Below are positions 9,703-18,699 of a stretch of DNA of 64,000 bases, piece by piece; the first letter of the stretch is position 1, and every line of letters begins with the position of its first letter. Position numbers and translations under genes: made by a program. The stretch comes from Leifsonia aquatica H1aii (GTDB lineage: Bacteria > Actinomycetota > Actinomycetes > Actinomycetales > Microbacteriaceae), in contig NZ_AYMR01000002.1 of assembly GCF_000633535.1 (NCBI RefSeq), positions 62,001 to 126,000 on the forward strand, read 5' to 3'. Under the pieces are notes generated by a model. That model ran no database searches and was not told the DNA's origin. It saw only the letters and a list, made by a program, of their open reading frames with translations.

Positions 9703-10605
9703 ATGACAGACACGCACCAGGGCACCGCCACCGGATCGAGCCGCGTCAAGCGCGGGCTCGCCGAGATGCTGAAGGGCGGCGTCATCATGGACGTCGTCAC
9801 GCCCGAGCAGGCCCGGATCGCCGAGGACGCCGGCGCCGTCGCGGTCATGGCGCTCGAGCGCGCGCCCGCCGACATCCGCGCCCAGGGCGGTGTCGCCCGG
9901 ATGAGCGACCCCGACCTGATCGACGCGATCATCGCCGAGGTGTCCATCCCGGTCATGGCGAAGGCGCGCATCGGCCACTTCGTCGAGGCGCAGGTGCTGG
10001 AGGCGCTCGACGTCGACTACATCGACGAGTCCGAGGTGCTCTCGCCGGCCGACTACGTCAACCACATCGACAAGTGGAAGTTCACCGTCCCCTTCGTCTG
10101 CGGCGCCACCAACCTCGGTGAGGCGCTGCGCCGCATCAACGAAGGCGCGGCGATGATCCGCTCGAAGGGCGAGGCCGGCACCGGGGATGTCTCCGAGGCC
10201 ACGAAGCACATCCGCAAGATCACCGCCGAGATCAACGCCCTCTCGTCGATGTCGAAGGACGAACTCTACGTCGCGGCGAAGGAGCTCCAGGCGCCCTACG
10301 AGCTGGTCGCCGAGATCGCTGAGACCGGGAAGCTCCCGGTCGTGCTGTTCACCGCGGGCGGCGTGGCCACCCCGGCCGACGCGGCGATGATGATGCAGCT
10401 GGGCGCCGACGGCGTGTTCGTCGGTTCCGGCATCTTCAAGTCGGGCAATCCCGAGCAGCGGGCCGCCGCCATCGTCAAGGCGACCACCTTCCACGACGAC
10501 CCGAAGGTCATCGCGGAGGTCTCGCGCGGCCTCGGCGAGGCGATGGTCGGCATCAACGTCGCCGATCTCGCCGCCCCGCACCGCCTGTCCGAGCGTGGCT
10601 GGTAA
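9703..10605 (+). CDS. pdxS: Pyridoxal 5'-phosphate synthase, lyase subunit PdxS
   Basis: Makes PLP from ribose 5-phosphate, glyceraldehyde 3-phosphate and ammonia delivered by PdxT. It has 300 residues. The N-terminal [29 protein letters not shown] block and the catalytic lysine in [14 protein letters not shown] are highly conserved. A second conserved Lys lies in HIRKI, and the phosphate-binding [14 protein letters not shown] is near the C terminus. The pdxT start follows immediately after the TAA, so both subunits are co-translated. Expression is probably controlled by the divergent PdxR. Confidence 0.98.
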   Translation: MTDTHQGTATGSSRVKRGLAEMLKGGVIMDVVTPEQARIAEDAGAVAVMALERAPADIRAQGGVARMSDPDLIDAIIAEVSIPVMAKARIGHFVEAQVLEALDVDYIDESEVLSPADYVNHIDKWKFTVPFVCGATNLGEALRRINEGAAMIRSKGEAGTGDVSEATKHIRKITAEINALSSMSKDELYVAAKELQAPYELVAEIAETGKLPVVLFTAGGVATPADAAMMMQLGADGVFVGSGIFKSGNPEQRAAAIVKATTFHDDPKVIAEVSRGLGEAMVGINVADLAAPHRLSERGW

Positions 10606-11211
10606 GTGCTGAGCGACCAGCGCGCGCCGCGCGTCGGCGTCCTGGCCCTGCAGGGGGACTTCCGCGAGCACCTCGCGGTCCTGCGCGGCCTCGGCGCCGA
10701 CGCCGTCCCGGTTCGGCGGTCGGAGGAGCTCGCGACGGTGGAGGGCCTGGTCATCCCCGGCGGCGAGTCCAGTGTGATGGACAAGCTGTCCCGGGCGTTC
10801 GGCCTCGCCGAGCCGCTGCGGGCGGCCATCGCGGGCGGGCTGCCGGTGTACGGCACCTGTGCCGGGCTCATCATGCTCGCCGACACCATCGTCGACGGGA
10901 TCGCCGGGCAGCAGAGCCTCGGCGGGCTGGATGTGGCCGTGCGCCGCAATGCGTTCGGCTCCCAGGTGGACTCCTTCGAGACCGACCTCGACATCCCTGC
11001 GATCGGCGGCGAGCCGATGCACGCCGTCTTCATCCGCGCGCCCATCGTGGAGCGGGTCGGCGAGCGCGCCACCGCGCTGGCCCGGGTGACGGACGGTCGC
11101 GTGGTCGCGGTGGAGCAGGGCAACCTGCTCGGGACGTCGTTCCATCCGGAGATCACGGGCGACACCCGCTTCCACGCGTACTTCCTGCGGAAGATACGAT
11201 CGCACGGGTGA
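10606..11211 (+). CDS. pdxT: Pyridoxal 5'-phosphate synthase, glutaminase subunit PdxT
   Basis: Class I glutamine amidotransferase that supplies ammonia to PdxS. The 201-residue protein opens with [12 protein letters not shown], has the oxyanion block IPGGESSVM, the nucleophile Cys in [10 protein letters not shown] and the His-Glu pair in SFHPEIT. The GTG start directly abuts the pdxS stop. The stop overlaps the next gene by GTGA. Confidence 0.97.
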   Translation: MLSDQRAPRVGVLALQGDFREHLAVLRGLGADAVPVRRSEELATVEGLVIPGGESSVMDKLSRAFGLAEPLRAAIAGGLPVYGTCAGLIMLADTIVDGIAGQQSLGGLDVAVRRNAFGSQVDSFETDLDIPAIGGEPMHAVFIRAPIVERVGERATALARVTDGRVVAVEQGNLLGTSFHPEITGDTRFHAYFLRKIRSHG

Positions 11212-11864
11212 CCGCGCCGACCCCGTCCGCCTCGCCCTCCGCGTCGCCGTTCCCCTACGAGTCGCAGTGGGGCGACCTGCGGTGCAACGAGCCGCTGATC
11301 GTGCGCGGCGAGTCTCCGGCGCGCTGTCACGATTGGACCGTCGACGGCTACGCCTCGGCGGCCGAGTACGAGTTCTGGGCCGCGCACGTGTGCGGACTCG
11401 CGTGCCTGCGCTCGGTCCTGCGGGCCTGGCGGCCCGAGCTGGGAGTCGTGCCGATGGCGCGGCTCATCGCGGGCGCCGTGGCGGCGGAGGCGCTGGTCCG
11501 GCGGGAGGATACGGTCGACGGCCTGTCCTACCGGCCGTTCCTCGCCTGGATCGCCGACGAGTTCGCGATCGAGGGTGAGGTGGTCGAGCGCACCCCGACT
11601 GCGGCGTTCCTGCCGCTGGTGCGCCCCGGACAGGTCGTCCTGGCCTCGGTCTCGCCGGAGATCCGCTGGCCGGAGCGCGCGAACGAGCGTCGCGGGGGAC
11701 ACCTCGTCCTGGTGCACGACCGGGTCGGCGACCGGTTCGTGTTCCACAACCCGTCGGGCATCGGGCCGACCGCGGCGAACGCGACCGCGGATGTCGCGAC
11801 CTTCGCCCGGTTCCACGCCGAGCGGGGGATGGTCCTGCGCGACGGACGGGCCGCATTACTATAG
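11208..11864 (+). CDS. C39-like (papain-fold) cysteine peptidase family protein
   Basis: A 218-residue protein with the layout of the Peptidase_C39-like group. Cys62 lies in [12 protein letters not shown] (family CGPA-type motif), His165 in GGHLVLVHD, and Asn181 in FHNPSG, forming a plausible Cys-His-Asn triad. There is no secretion signal; the N terminus is Pro/Ser/Ala-rich and polar, so it is probably cytoplasmic. The GTG start overlaps the pdxT stop (GTGA), so it is translated with PLP synthase. What it cleaves or conjugates is unknown; a link to B6 metabolism is only contextual. Confidence 0.75.
   Translation: MTAPTPSASPSASPFPYESQWGDLRCNEPLIVRGESPARCHDWTVDGYASAAEYEFWAAHVCGLACLRSVLRAWRPELGVVPMARLIAGAVAAEALVRREDTVDGLSYRPFLAWIADEFAIEGEVVERTPTAAFLPLVRPGQVVLASVSPEIRWPERANERRGGHLVLVHDRVGDRFVFHNPSGIGPTAANATADVATFARFHAERGMVLRDGRAALL
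11857..11862 (+). promoter_or_regulatory. Candidate -10 for yebC
   Basis: TACTAT overlaps the end of the peptidase gene, 34 nt before the yebC GTG. It would give yebC-ruvCAB its own transcript with a leader of about 28 nt. Confidence 0.45.
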
Positions 11865-11896
11865 ACAGGTTCAGAACGTAACTCGAGGGAGCAGCA

Positions 11897-12661
11897 GTGT
11901 CCGGGCATTCCAAGTGGGCCACGACCAAGCACAAGAAGGCGGTCATCGACGCACGCCGTGCCAAGTCGTTCGCCAAGCTCATCAAGAACATCGAGGTCGC
12001 GGCGAAGACCGGCGGCGCCGACATGTCGGGCAACCCGACCCTCGTCGACGCGGTGCAGAAGGCCAAGAAGACCTCCGTCCCCAACGACAACATCGACCGC
12101 GCGATCAAGCGCGGCGCCGGTCTCACCGGTGAGGTCATCGACTACAGCACGATCATGTACGAGGGCTACGGCCCGGGCGGAGTTGCCCTGCTGATCGAGT
12201 GCCTCACCGAGAACAAGAACCGTGCCGCCGCCGAGGTGCGCACGGCGATGACCCGCAACGGCGGCACCATGGCCGACCCGGGCAGTGTCGCGTACAACTT
12301 CCACCGCAAGGGCGTCATCGTGGTGCCGCACGCGGACGGCGTCGACGAGGACACCGTCCTCACGGCCGTCCTCGACGCGGGCGCCGAAGAGGTCACCGAC
12401 CGCGGCGAGAGCTTCGAGGTGCTGACCGAGGCGACCGACCTGGTCGCGGCGCGGACCGCGCTGCAGGAGGCCGGCATCGACTACGACTCGGCCGACGCCG
12501 AGTTCGTCGCCACCGTCAACGTGGAGGCCGACGCCGACGTCGCCCGCAAGGTGTTCAGACTCATCGACGCTCTCGAGGACTCGGACGACGTGCAGAACGT
12601 CTACACGAACCTCGACCTGACCCCCGAGGTCCAGGCGCAGCTCGACGAGGACGACGAGTAA
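11897..12661 (+). CDS. YebC/PmpR family protein
   Basis: A 254-residue member of the TACO1/YebC family. Its N terminus [20 protein letters not shown] is diagnostic, followed by the [19 protein letters not shown] block. Relatives have been described as DNA-binding regulators (PmpR) and as ribosome-associated factors that help translate polyproline stretches; the role here cannot be decided from sequence. It lies immediately before ruvC, the common bacterial arrangement. The GTG start has GAGGGAG upstream. Confidence 0.95.
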   Translation: MSGHSKWATTKHKKAVIDARRAKSFAKLIKNIEVAAKTGGADMSGNPTLVDAVQKAKKTSVPNDNIDRAIKRGAGLTGEVIDYSTIMYEGYGPGGVALLIECLTENKNRAAAEVRTAMTRNGGTMADPGSVAYNFHRKGVIVVPHADGVDEDTVLTAVLDAGAEEVTDRGESFEVLTEATDLVAARTALQEAGIDYDSADAEFVATVNVEADADVARKVFRLIDALEDSDDVQNVYTNLDLTPEVQAQLDEDDE

Positions 12662-12671
12662 GCAGGCCGCC

Positions 12672-13292
12672 ATGTCGATCCGGGTGCTCGGCATCGACCC
12701 CGGACTCACGCGGTGCGGTGTCGGGATCGTCGACGTGCGACCCGACCGCCGTGCCGCGCTGGTGGAGGTGACGGTCATCCGTACCCCGCCCTCGATGCCG
12801 CTCGAGGAGCGCCTCCTCGCCGTGGGTGACGGGATCGAACGGCTCCTCGACGAGCACCGACCGGTCGCCGTCGCGATCGAGCGAGTGTTCGCGCAGCACA
12901 ACCTGAACACCGTGATGGGCGTGGCCCAGGTGAGCGGTGTCGCCCTGCACGCCGCCGCCAAGCGCGGCCTCCCGGTCGCCCTGCACACGCCGAGCGAGGT
13001 CAAGGCGGCGATCACGGGCTATGGCGCCGCCGACAAGAAGCAGGTGCAGGCGATGGTCGCCCGCATCCTCGGCCTGACGGAGGTCCCCAAGCCCGCGGAC
13101 GCCGCGGACGCCCTCGCGATCGCGATCTGCCACGCCTGGCGCGGGGCCCCGGCGCCGTCGACCCACGGCGCCGTCGGAGGCGCGGGGGACGCGGCCGGCG
13201 GAGGAGCGCAGGAGACTCCTGCGCAGGCCGCATGGCGCGCCGCGGAGCGCTCCGCCCGGTCGTCGGCGGTGCCCCGTAGGCTGGCCAGGTGA
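12672..13292 (+). CDS. ruvC: Crossover junction endodeoxyribonuclease RuvC
   Basis: Resolves Holliday junctions together with RuvAB. The acidic active-site residues are visible: Asp in [10 protein letters not shown], Glu in [10 protein letters not shown] and the Asp pair in [14 protein letters not shown]. The catalytic fold ends near residue 160. The last 45 or so residues are an Ala/Gly-rich extension not needed for the fold. It begins 10 bases after yebC and its TGA overlaps the ruvA start (GTGA). Confidence 0.97.
   Translation: MSIRVLGIDPGLTRCGVGIVDVRPDRRAALVEVTVIRTPPSMPLEERLLAVGDGIERLLDEHRPVAVAIERVFAQHNLNTVMGVAQVSGVALHAAAKRGLPVALHTPSEVKAAITGYGAADKKQVQAMVARILGLTEVPKPADAADALAIAICHAWRGAPAPSTHGAVGGAGDAAGGGAQETPAQAAWRAAERSARSSAVPRRLAR
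13277..13282 (+). promoter_or_regulatory. Candidate internal -10 for leaderless ruvA
   Basis: TAGGCT lies inside the ruvC 3' end, 6 nt before the ruvA GTG. The spacing equals that of other leaderless candidates in this window. It could allow ruvAB expression independent of ruvC. Confidence 0.35.
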
Positions 13293-13909
13293 TCTCCTCT
13301 CTCCGCGGCACCGTCCTCTCCGCGAGCGGCGGCACCGCCGTGATCGAGGTCGGCGGCGTCGGGTTCGCGGTGCAGCTGACCCCCGACCACGTCCTCTCCC
13401 TCCGCACCGGCGATGAGACCTTCGTGCACACGTCGATGATTGTGCGCGAGGACTCCTTGCAGTTGTTCGGCTTCGTCGACCGCGAGCAGCTCGACGTCTT
13501 CGAGGTGCTCACCGGCGTGAGCGGCGTCGGTCCCAAGTCGGCGATCGGCGTGCTGTCCGTGCTCTCGCCCGACCAGATTGCCGATGCGGTCGCCGCCGAC
13601 GACGACGCGCCGTTCCGCAAGGTCTCCGGGATCGGCCCCAAGACGGCGAAGCTGATCGTCGTGTCCTTGACGGGCAAGCTCACGGCCACGCGCCGCGCCG
13701 CGCCGGCCCGGCCGTCCGCGGGCGTGCCCTCGTCGACGTCCGACAGCGTCCTCATCGCCCTCGTCGGCCTGGGCTGGCCCGAGAAGGTGGCCGTCGAGGC
13801 GATCGCCGACGTGGTCGCCGAGACCGCGGAGTCGGCGCGCGACACCGTCCCCGCCCTGCTGCGTCTGACCCTCTCCCGGCTCGGTCCCGCTGCGCAGGCC
13901 GCCCGATGA
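13289..13909 (+). CDS. ruvA: Holliday junction branch migration protein RuvA
   Basis: Binds the four-way junction and loads RuvB. Its 206 residues include the OB fold at the N terminus ([15 protein letters not shown]), two helix-hairpin-helix motifs ([14 protein letters not shown] and [13 protein letters not shown]) and the small C-terminal RuvB-binding domain after a Pro/Ser linker near residue 135. It overlaps ruvC by GTGA and ruvB by ATGA. Confidence 0.97.
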   Translation: MISSLRGTVLSASGGTAVIEVGGVGFAVQLTPDHVLSLRTGDETFVHTSMIVREDSLQLFGFVDREQLDVFEVLTGVSGVGPKSAIGVLSVLSPDQIADAVAADDDAPFRKVSGIGPKTAKLIVVSLTGKLTATRRAAPARPSAGVPSSTSDSVLIALVGLGWPEKVAVEAIADVVAETAESARDTVPALLRLTLSRLGPAAQAAR

Positions 13910-14973
13910 GCGGCGACCGGATGAGCGACGACGCGGCGGGCGACGATCTCACGGCCCCCGAGCTCGAGTCGGAGTCGGAGCTCGCCTTCGAGGGCGCCCT
14001 GCGTCCCCGGTCCCTGGCCGAGTTCGTCGGTCAGGCCAAGGTGCGCGGTCAGCTCCAGCTGCTGCTCACCGCCGCGACGATGCAGGACCGCACGGCGGAC
14101 CACATCCTGCTCGCCGGACCGCCCGGACTCGGCAAGACCACGCTCGCGATGATCGTCGCCCACGAGAGCGGTCGTCCGCTGCGGATGTCCAGCGGCCCGG
14201 CCATCCAGCACGCGGGGGACCTCGCCGCGCTGCTGTCGTCGCTCACCCCCGGCGAGGTGCTCTTCATCGACGAGATCCACCGGATGGCACGGTCGGCGGA
14301 AGAGATGCTGTACCTCGCGATGGAGGACTTCCGCATCGACATCATGGTCGGCAAGGGGGCGGGCGCGACATCGATCCCGCTCGACCTCGCGCCGTTCACG
14401 CTCGTCGGGGCCACCACCCGGTCGGGGCTGCTGCCCAACCCGCTGCGCGACCGGTTCGGATTCACCGCTCACCTCGAGTTCTACGACGAGAGCGAGCTGA
14501 CGCAGGTGCTCACGCGTGCGGCCACGATGCTCGAGCTGGAGATCGACCGGGAGGCGCTGGCCGAGATCGCCGGCCGGTGCCGCGGGACGCCGCGTATCGC
14601 CAACCGGTTGCTGCGACGCGTCCGCGACTACGCCCTCGTCCACGGCGGTGCGGCCGACCTGGCCGCGGTGAGTGCTGCGCTCGAACTGTACGACGTGGAC
14701 CCGCTGGGGCTGGACCGGCTCGACCGCGCCGTGCTGCACGCGATCCTGGAGCGGTTCGACGGCGGTCCGGTCGGGCTGAACACCCTCGCCGTCTCCGTCG
14801 GTGAGGAGGCCGAGACGATCGAGGCGGTCGTCGAGCCCTTCCTGGTCAGGATCGGGCTGCTCTCGCGCACCCCCCGAGGGCGGGTCGCGACTCCCGCCGC
14901 GTGGCGCCATTTCGGGATTCCCGGCCCGCATCAAGGCCGTTCGGAGCAACCATCACTGATCGATGACTTATGA
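13906..14973 (+). CDS. ruvB: Holliday junction branch migration helicase RuvB
   Basis: AAA+ motor that drives branch migration with RuvA. It has 355 residues: Walker [10 protein letters not shown], Walker [10 protein letters not shown], sensor 1 VGATTRSG and a C-terminal winged-helix domain. An acidic extension of about 30 residues precedes the core [14 protein letters not shown] 13906 overlaps the ruvA stop; a second ATG at 13921 is possible but less well coupled. Confidence 0.97.
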   Translation: MSGDRMSDDAAGDDLTAPELESESELAFEGALRPRSLAEFVGQAKVRGQLQLLLTAATMQDRTADHILLAGPPGLGKTTLAMIVAHESGRPLRMSSGPAIQHAGDLAALLSSLTPGEVLFIDEIHRMARSAEEMLYLAMEDFRIDIMVGKGAGATSIPLDLAPFTLVGATTRSGLLPNPLRDRFGFTAHLEFYDESELTQVLTRAATMLELEIDREALAEIAGRCRGTPRIANRLLRRVRDYALVHGGAADLAAVSAALELYDVDPLGLDRLDRAVLHAILERFDGGPVGLNTLAVSVGEEAETIEAVVEPFLVRIGLLSRTPRGRVATPAAWRHFGIPGPHQGRSEQPSLIDDL

Positions 14974-14975
14974 TG
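14970..14975 (+). promoter_or_regulatory. Candidate -10 for yajC-secD-secF
   Basis: TATGAT overlaps the ruvB stop and would start transcription near 14982. The leader holds a GC-rich imperfect hairpin (GAGG..CCTC, about 14978-14999) before the AGGTTCGG-like region upstream of yajC. Confidence 0.45.
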
Positions 14976-15029
14976 TGAGGTGGCCGCTCGGCCCCTCATA
15001 CTCCCCACCGGAAGGTTCGGCAGAAATTC

Positions 15030-15449
15030 ATGACCATTGATCCGCTGACTATTGTGATGGTCGTCATTCTGGCGGCCCTCATCTTCTTCATGTTCCGCAA
15101 CAGCCGCAAGCGCCAGCGCGAGCAGGCCGAGACGCGTTCGAAGATGGTGCCGGGCGCCGAGGTCATGACCAACTTCGGTGTCTACGGGACGCTGCTGTCC
15201 GTCAACGAGGACGACAACACCGCGCTCGTCGAGACCAGCCCCGGGCACGTCCTGAAGGTGCACCGCCAGGTGCTCGCCCGCGTCGTGGAGCCTACCGTCG
15301 ACGAGCCGGCCGAGGCCGACGTCGACCAGGACGCCATCGCCGGGACCACCGAGCTGAACGAGGACCACGCCATCCGCCACGACGAGCCGGAGTACGGCGA
15401 GCGGATCGACGAGTCCTCGAAGAAGCCCGGCGCGAAGAGCGACGACTAA
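15030..15449 (+). CDS. yajC: Preprotein translocase subunit YajC
   Basis: Small auxiliary subunit of the SecDF complex. The 139-residue protein has one N-terminal transmembrane helix (about residues 6-23), a basic stretch RNSRKRQREQAE, then the YajC core KMVPGAEVMTNFGVYGTLLSV. It ends with an acidic tail. It is followed by secD and secF, the usual order. ATG 15030. Confidence 0.93.
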   Translation: MTIDPLTIVMVVILAALIFFMFRNSRKRQREQAETRSKMVPGAEVMTNFGVYGTLLSVNEDDNTALVETSPGHVLKVHRQVLARVVEPTVDEPAEADVDQDAIAGTTELNEDHAIRHDEPEYGERIDESSKKPGAKSDD

Positions 15450-15514
15450 CTCCCGACCCGTGGGCCGCGGCGCTTCTGCGTGCGCGGAACACTCGTAGAA
15501 AGCTGAGTTCCTAG

Positions 15515-17248
15515 GTGGCAAAGTCGACTCCGGTCAAGAAAGCCTGGCGTTCGCTGTCGTGGCTCGGCGTGCTGGTGGTGGTCCTGCTCGGGACCCTCAC
15601 GGCCGGCGTGCTGTTCAGCAATGCGACGTGGCTGCCGAAGCTCGCCCTCGACCTCGAGGGCGGCACCCAGGTGATCCTGACGCCGCAGGTCGAGAACGGT
15701 CAGCAGATCCAGCAGCAGCAGCTGGACCAGGCCGTCTCGATCATCCGTCAGCGCATCGACGCCACTGGGATCTCCGAGGCGCAGATCTCCACCGAGGGCT
15801 CGCGCAACATCGTCGTCTCCCTCCCGGGCACCCCGGACGAGGCGACCCTCAACCGGGTGAAGTCGAGCGCGCGCCTCGACTTCCGTCCTGTGCTGGTCGC
15901 GGGCGGTCCGACCAACGAAGTCGTGGGAGCGGACGGCAAGTCGACTCCTGCGCCGACGCCGGCGCCCGGTCTGGAGTCGACCCCGTCGACCTCGCCGACC
16001 AACGGCAGCGACCTCGCCTGGGTGACGCCGAAGCTCCAGGCGGACTTCAACGCCTACTCCTGCACCGCGAATGAGTCGACGGACACCAGCTCCGCGCCGA
16101 CCGATCAGCCGCTCATCACCTGCGACGACCAGAACCAGGTGAAGTACCTGCTCGGACCGGTGGAGGTCAAGGGTCAGAACATCAGCGACGCCAGCGCCGG
16201 ACTGGTGCAGACGTCGCAGGGCGCCACCACGGGTCGGTGGGCCGTCAACATCGTGTTCGACTCCACGGGCACGAAGCAGTTCGCCGATGTGACCACCCGT
16301 CTGGTGGGCCTCACCGGGGCGCAGAACCAGTTCGCGATCGTGCTCGACGGCAAGGTGATCTCCGCGCCGACCACTCAGGCCGCGATCACGGACGGCAAGC
16401 CGCAGATCACCGGCAACTTCACCGAGACCACCGCGAAGTCGCTGGCCGACCAGCTGAAGTTCGGCGCGCTGCCGTTCAGCTTCAAGGTGCAGAGCCAGGA
16501 CACGATCTCGGCCACCCTGGGTTCCGCGCAGCTGATCAGCGGTCTCGTCGCGGGTCTGATCGGTCTGATCCTGGTCGCGATCTACACGTTCTTCCAGTAC
16601 CGGTTGCTCGGTTTCGTCACGATCGTGTCGCTCGTCGTGGCCGGTGTGCTCACCTGGCTGACGATCTCGCTGCTCTCGTGGCACTACGGCTACCGACTGT
16701 CGCTCGCCGGCGTCGCCGGTCTGATCGTCGCGATCGGCTTCACAGCGGACTCGTTCATCGTCTACTTCGAACGAATACGCGACGAGTTGCGCGACGGGAG
16801 GAGTCTCGAGTCGGCGGTGGAGGCCGGATGGGCCCGTGCCCGGCGGACGATCTATGCATCGAAGGCCACCAACCTGCTCGCGGCCGTGGTGCTGTACGTC
16901 CTGGCCGCCGCGAATGTCCGTGGCTTCGCGTTCACACTGGGTCTGACCACGATCATCGACGTGATCGTCGTGCTCCTGTTCACCCACCCGACGCTGCAGC
17001 TGCTCGGCCGGACGCGCTTCTTCAGCACCGGCCACGCCTGGTCGGGTCTCGACCCGCAGGCGCTCGGAGCGGTGTACCGGGGTGCAGCGCAGTTCCGCAC
17101 GCCGTCGGCCGCCAAGATCGGCGCCGGTACGGCCGCACGCAGCAGCAAGGAGGCGGCCCGCCGCCAGACGATCGCCGAGCGCAAGGCCGCTGAGCTCAGC
17201 GGCGCCTCGACCTCCTCCGATCGATCGACCGATGGGAAGGACTCCTGA
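15515..17248 (+). CDS. secD: Protein translocase subunit SecD
   Basis: Uses the proton-motive force to assist late steps of Sec export. The 577-residue protein has an N-terminal transmembrane helix (about residues 12-32), DLEGGTQVILTP just after it, a large extracytoplasmic domain with a Pro/Thr/Ser-rich insertion near residue 150, and a five-helix C-terminal membrane block from about residue 335. The cytoplasmic tail is basic and Ala-rich. The GTG start follows a 65-base gap. The TGA overlaps the secF ATG by one base. Confidence 0.96.
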   Translation: MAKSTPVKKAWRSLSWLGVLVVVLLGTLTAGVLFSNATWLPKLALDLEGGTQVILTPQVENGQQIQQQQLDQAVSIIRQRIDATGISEAQISTEGSRNIVVSLPGTPDEATLNRVKSSARLDFRPVLVAGGPTNEVVGADGKSTPAPTPAPGLESTPSTSPTNGSDLAWVTPKLQADFNAYSCTANESTDTSSAPTDQPLITCDDQNQVKYLLGPVEVKGQNISDASAGLVQTSQGATTGRWAVNIVFDSTGTKQFADVTTRLVGLTGAQNQFAIVLDGKVISAPTTQAAITDGKPQITGNFTETTAKSLADQLKFGALPFSFKVQSQDTISATLGSAQLISGLVAGLIGLILVAIYTFFQYRLLGFVTIVSLVVAGVLTWLTISLLSWHYGYRLSLAGVAGLIVAIGFTADSFIVYFERIRDELRDGRSLESAVEAGWARARRTIYASKATNLLAAVVLYVLAAANVRGFAFTLGLTTIIDVIVVLLFTHPTLQLLGRTRFFSTGHAWSGLDPQALGAVYRGAAQFRTPSAAKIGAGTAARSSKEAARRQTIAERKAAELSGASTSSDRSTDGKDS

Positions 17249-18267
17249 TGGCCGCCAGTCGTCTCACCAAGTTCGGAAACGACCTCTACACCGGCGCACG
17301 CTCGTTCGACTTCGTCGGCAAGCGCAAGATCTGGTACGTCATCGCGGCGGTGATGGTGATCGTCTCGATCCTCATCCCGATCGTCAAGGGCGGGTTCAAC
17401 TTCTCGATCGAGTTCCGCGGTGGTTCGCAGTTCCAGATCACCAACGTCGAGAGCACGGACACCAACAAGGCGCAGTCCGCGGTGACGAGCGTCGTGCCGA
17501 ACGCGGTCTCGCACATCAGCGTCGTCGGGTCCAACGCCGTCCAGGTGCAGACCGACCAGCTGTCCGAGACCGAGACCAAGGCGGTCGCCGACGCGCTCGC
17601 CAAGGCGTACGACGTCCCGGCTTCGGAGGTCGCCTCGACCTTCATCGGCCCGTCGTGGGGCGCCGACGTGACGCAGCAGTCCATCCAGGGCCTCGTGGTG
17701 TTCCTGCTCCTGGCGTTCATCGCGATGGCGTTGTACTTCCGCACCTGGAAGATGTCGGCCTCGGCGATCATCTCCCTGTTCCACGACCTGATCATCACCG
17801 CGGGCATCTACGCCCTGGTGGGCTTCGAGGTCTCGCCGGCGACGATGATCGGCTTCCTGACGATCCTCGGATACTCGCTGTACGACACGGTCGTGGTCTT
17901 CGACAAGGTCCGGGAGAACACCCGCGAGGAGTTCGAGCTCACGCGACGGACGTTCGCCGAGTCGGTCAACCTCGCGGTGAACCAGACCCTGGTGCGGTCG
18001 ATCAACACCGCGGTCGTCGCGGTGCTCCCGGTCGCCTCCATTCTGTTCATCGGCGCCTACGCCCTCGGTGCGGCGACGCTGCGCGACATCTCGCTCGCGC
18101 TGCTGATCGGAATCATCGTCGGCACGTACTCGACGATCTTCCTGGCCGCCCCGATGTACTCGCAGTTCCGCGAGGGCGAGCCCGCCGTGAAGAAGCACGA
18201 CCAGAAGGTGCGCGCCATCCGTCCGAAGGCTGCTGCGGCGGCCCCCGAAGCGGTCGCGGCGGAGTAG
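17248..18267 (+). CDS. secF: Protein translocase subunit SecF
   Basis: Partner of SecD. The 339-residue protein has an N-terminal helix (about residues 28-48), FSIEFRGGSQFQI marking the start of the external domain, and five C-terminal helices beginning near residue 145. The conserved DTVVVFDKVREN segment lies between helices. The start overlaps the secD stop (TGATG). Confidence 0.96.
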   Translation: MAASRLTKFGNDLYTGARSFDFVGKRKIWYVIAAVMVIVSILIPIVKGGFNFSIEFRGGSQFQITNVESTDTNKAQSAVTSVVPNAVSHISVVGSNAVQVQTDQLSETETKAVADALAKAYDVPASEVASTFIGPSWGADVTQQSIQGLVVFLLLAFIAMALYFRTWKMSASAIISLFHDLIITAGIYALVGFEVSPATMIGFLTILGYSLYDTVVVFDKVRENTREEFELTRRTFAESVNLAVNQTLVRSINTAVVAVLPVASILFIGAYALGAATLRDISLALLIGIIVGTYSTIFLAAPMYSQFREGEPAVKKHDQKVRAIRPKAAAAAPEAVAAE

Positions 18268-18276
18268 CGCACACGC

Positions 18277-18630
18277 ATGGGCGGCCCCTATCTCTCCGAG
18301 GACGAGGTGAGCGCTGCCCGCGCTCGCGAGCTCATCGCGGCGGGCGACGCCTGGCTGCTGGACGTTCGTGAACCGTACGAGTGGGAGGAGGTGCGCTCTC
18401 CGGATGCGCACCTCATCCCGCTCTCCCAGCTGCAGGAGCGTCAGGACGAGCTCCCGGAGGATCGGCAGATCCTGGTGATCTGCCACTCCGGCGCCCGATC
18501 GCGCATGGTGACCGATGCCCTCCTCCGCGCCGATTTCCCGGCGGCGAACGTGGCCGGCGGCATGATCGCGTGGGAGTCCGGCGGAGCCCCTGTCGAGCGC
18601 GGAGCGAGCCCGTCCGGAGCCGTCGGCTGA
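18277..18630 (+). CDS. Rhodanese-like domain protein
   Basis: A 117-residue single-domain rhodanese. LLDVREPYEWEE is the family entrance motif, and the active-site loop is CHSGARS with the persulfide-forming Cys at about residue 69. It probably carries sulfane sulfur to an unknown acceptor. It starts 9 bases after secF, so it is at the end of the sec transcript, although no functional link to export is known. ATG 18277. Confidence 0.9.
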   Translation: MGGPYLSEDEVSAARARELIAAGDAWLLDVREPYEWEEVRSPDAHLIPLSQLQERQDELPEDRQILVICHSGARSRMVTDALLRADFPAANVAGGMIAWESGGAPVERGASPSGAVG

Positions 18631-18673
18631 TCGCTGCGAGCGGACGGTGGCCGGGTGGGCCCCGGGATGCGGC

Positions 18674-18679
18674 GATAAT
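18674..18679 (+). promoter_or_regulatory. Candidate -10 for rel
   Basis: GATAAT lies 20 nt before the rel start, which has a strong AGGAGG at 18687-18692. This predicts a very short leader. Confidence 0.45.
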
Positions 18680-18699
18680 GGACGACAGGAGGCGCGCAC

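Noticed and set aside
9616-11205. Possible long N-terminal extension of PdxR through pdxS and pdxT
   Set aside because: The winged helix begins at ATG 9615 as in the family, and the extension lies antisense to pdxST.
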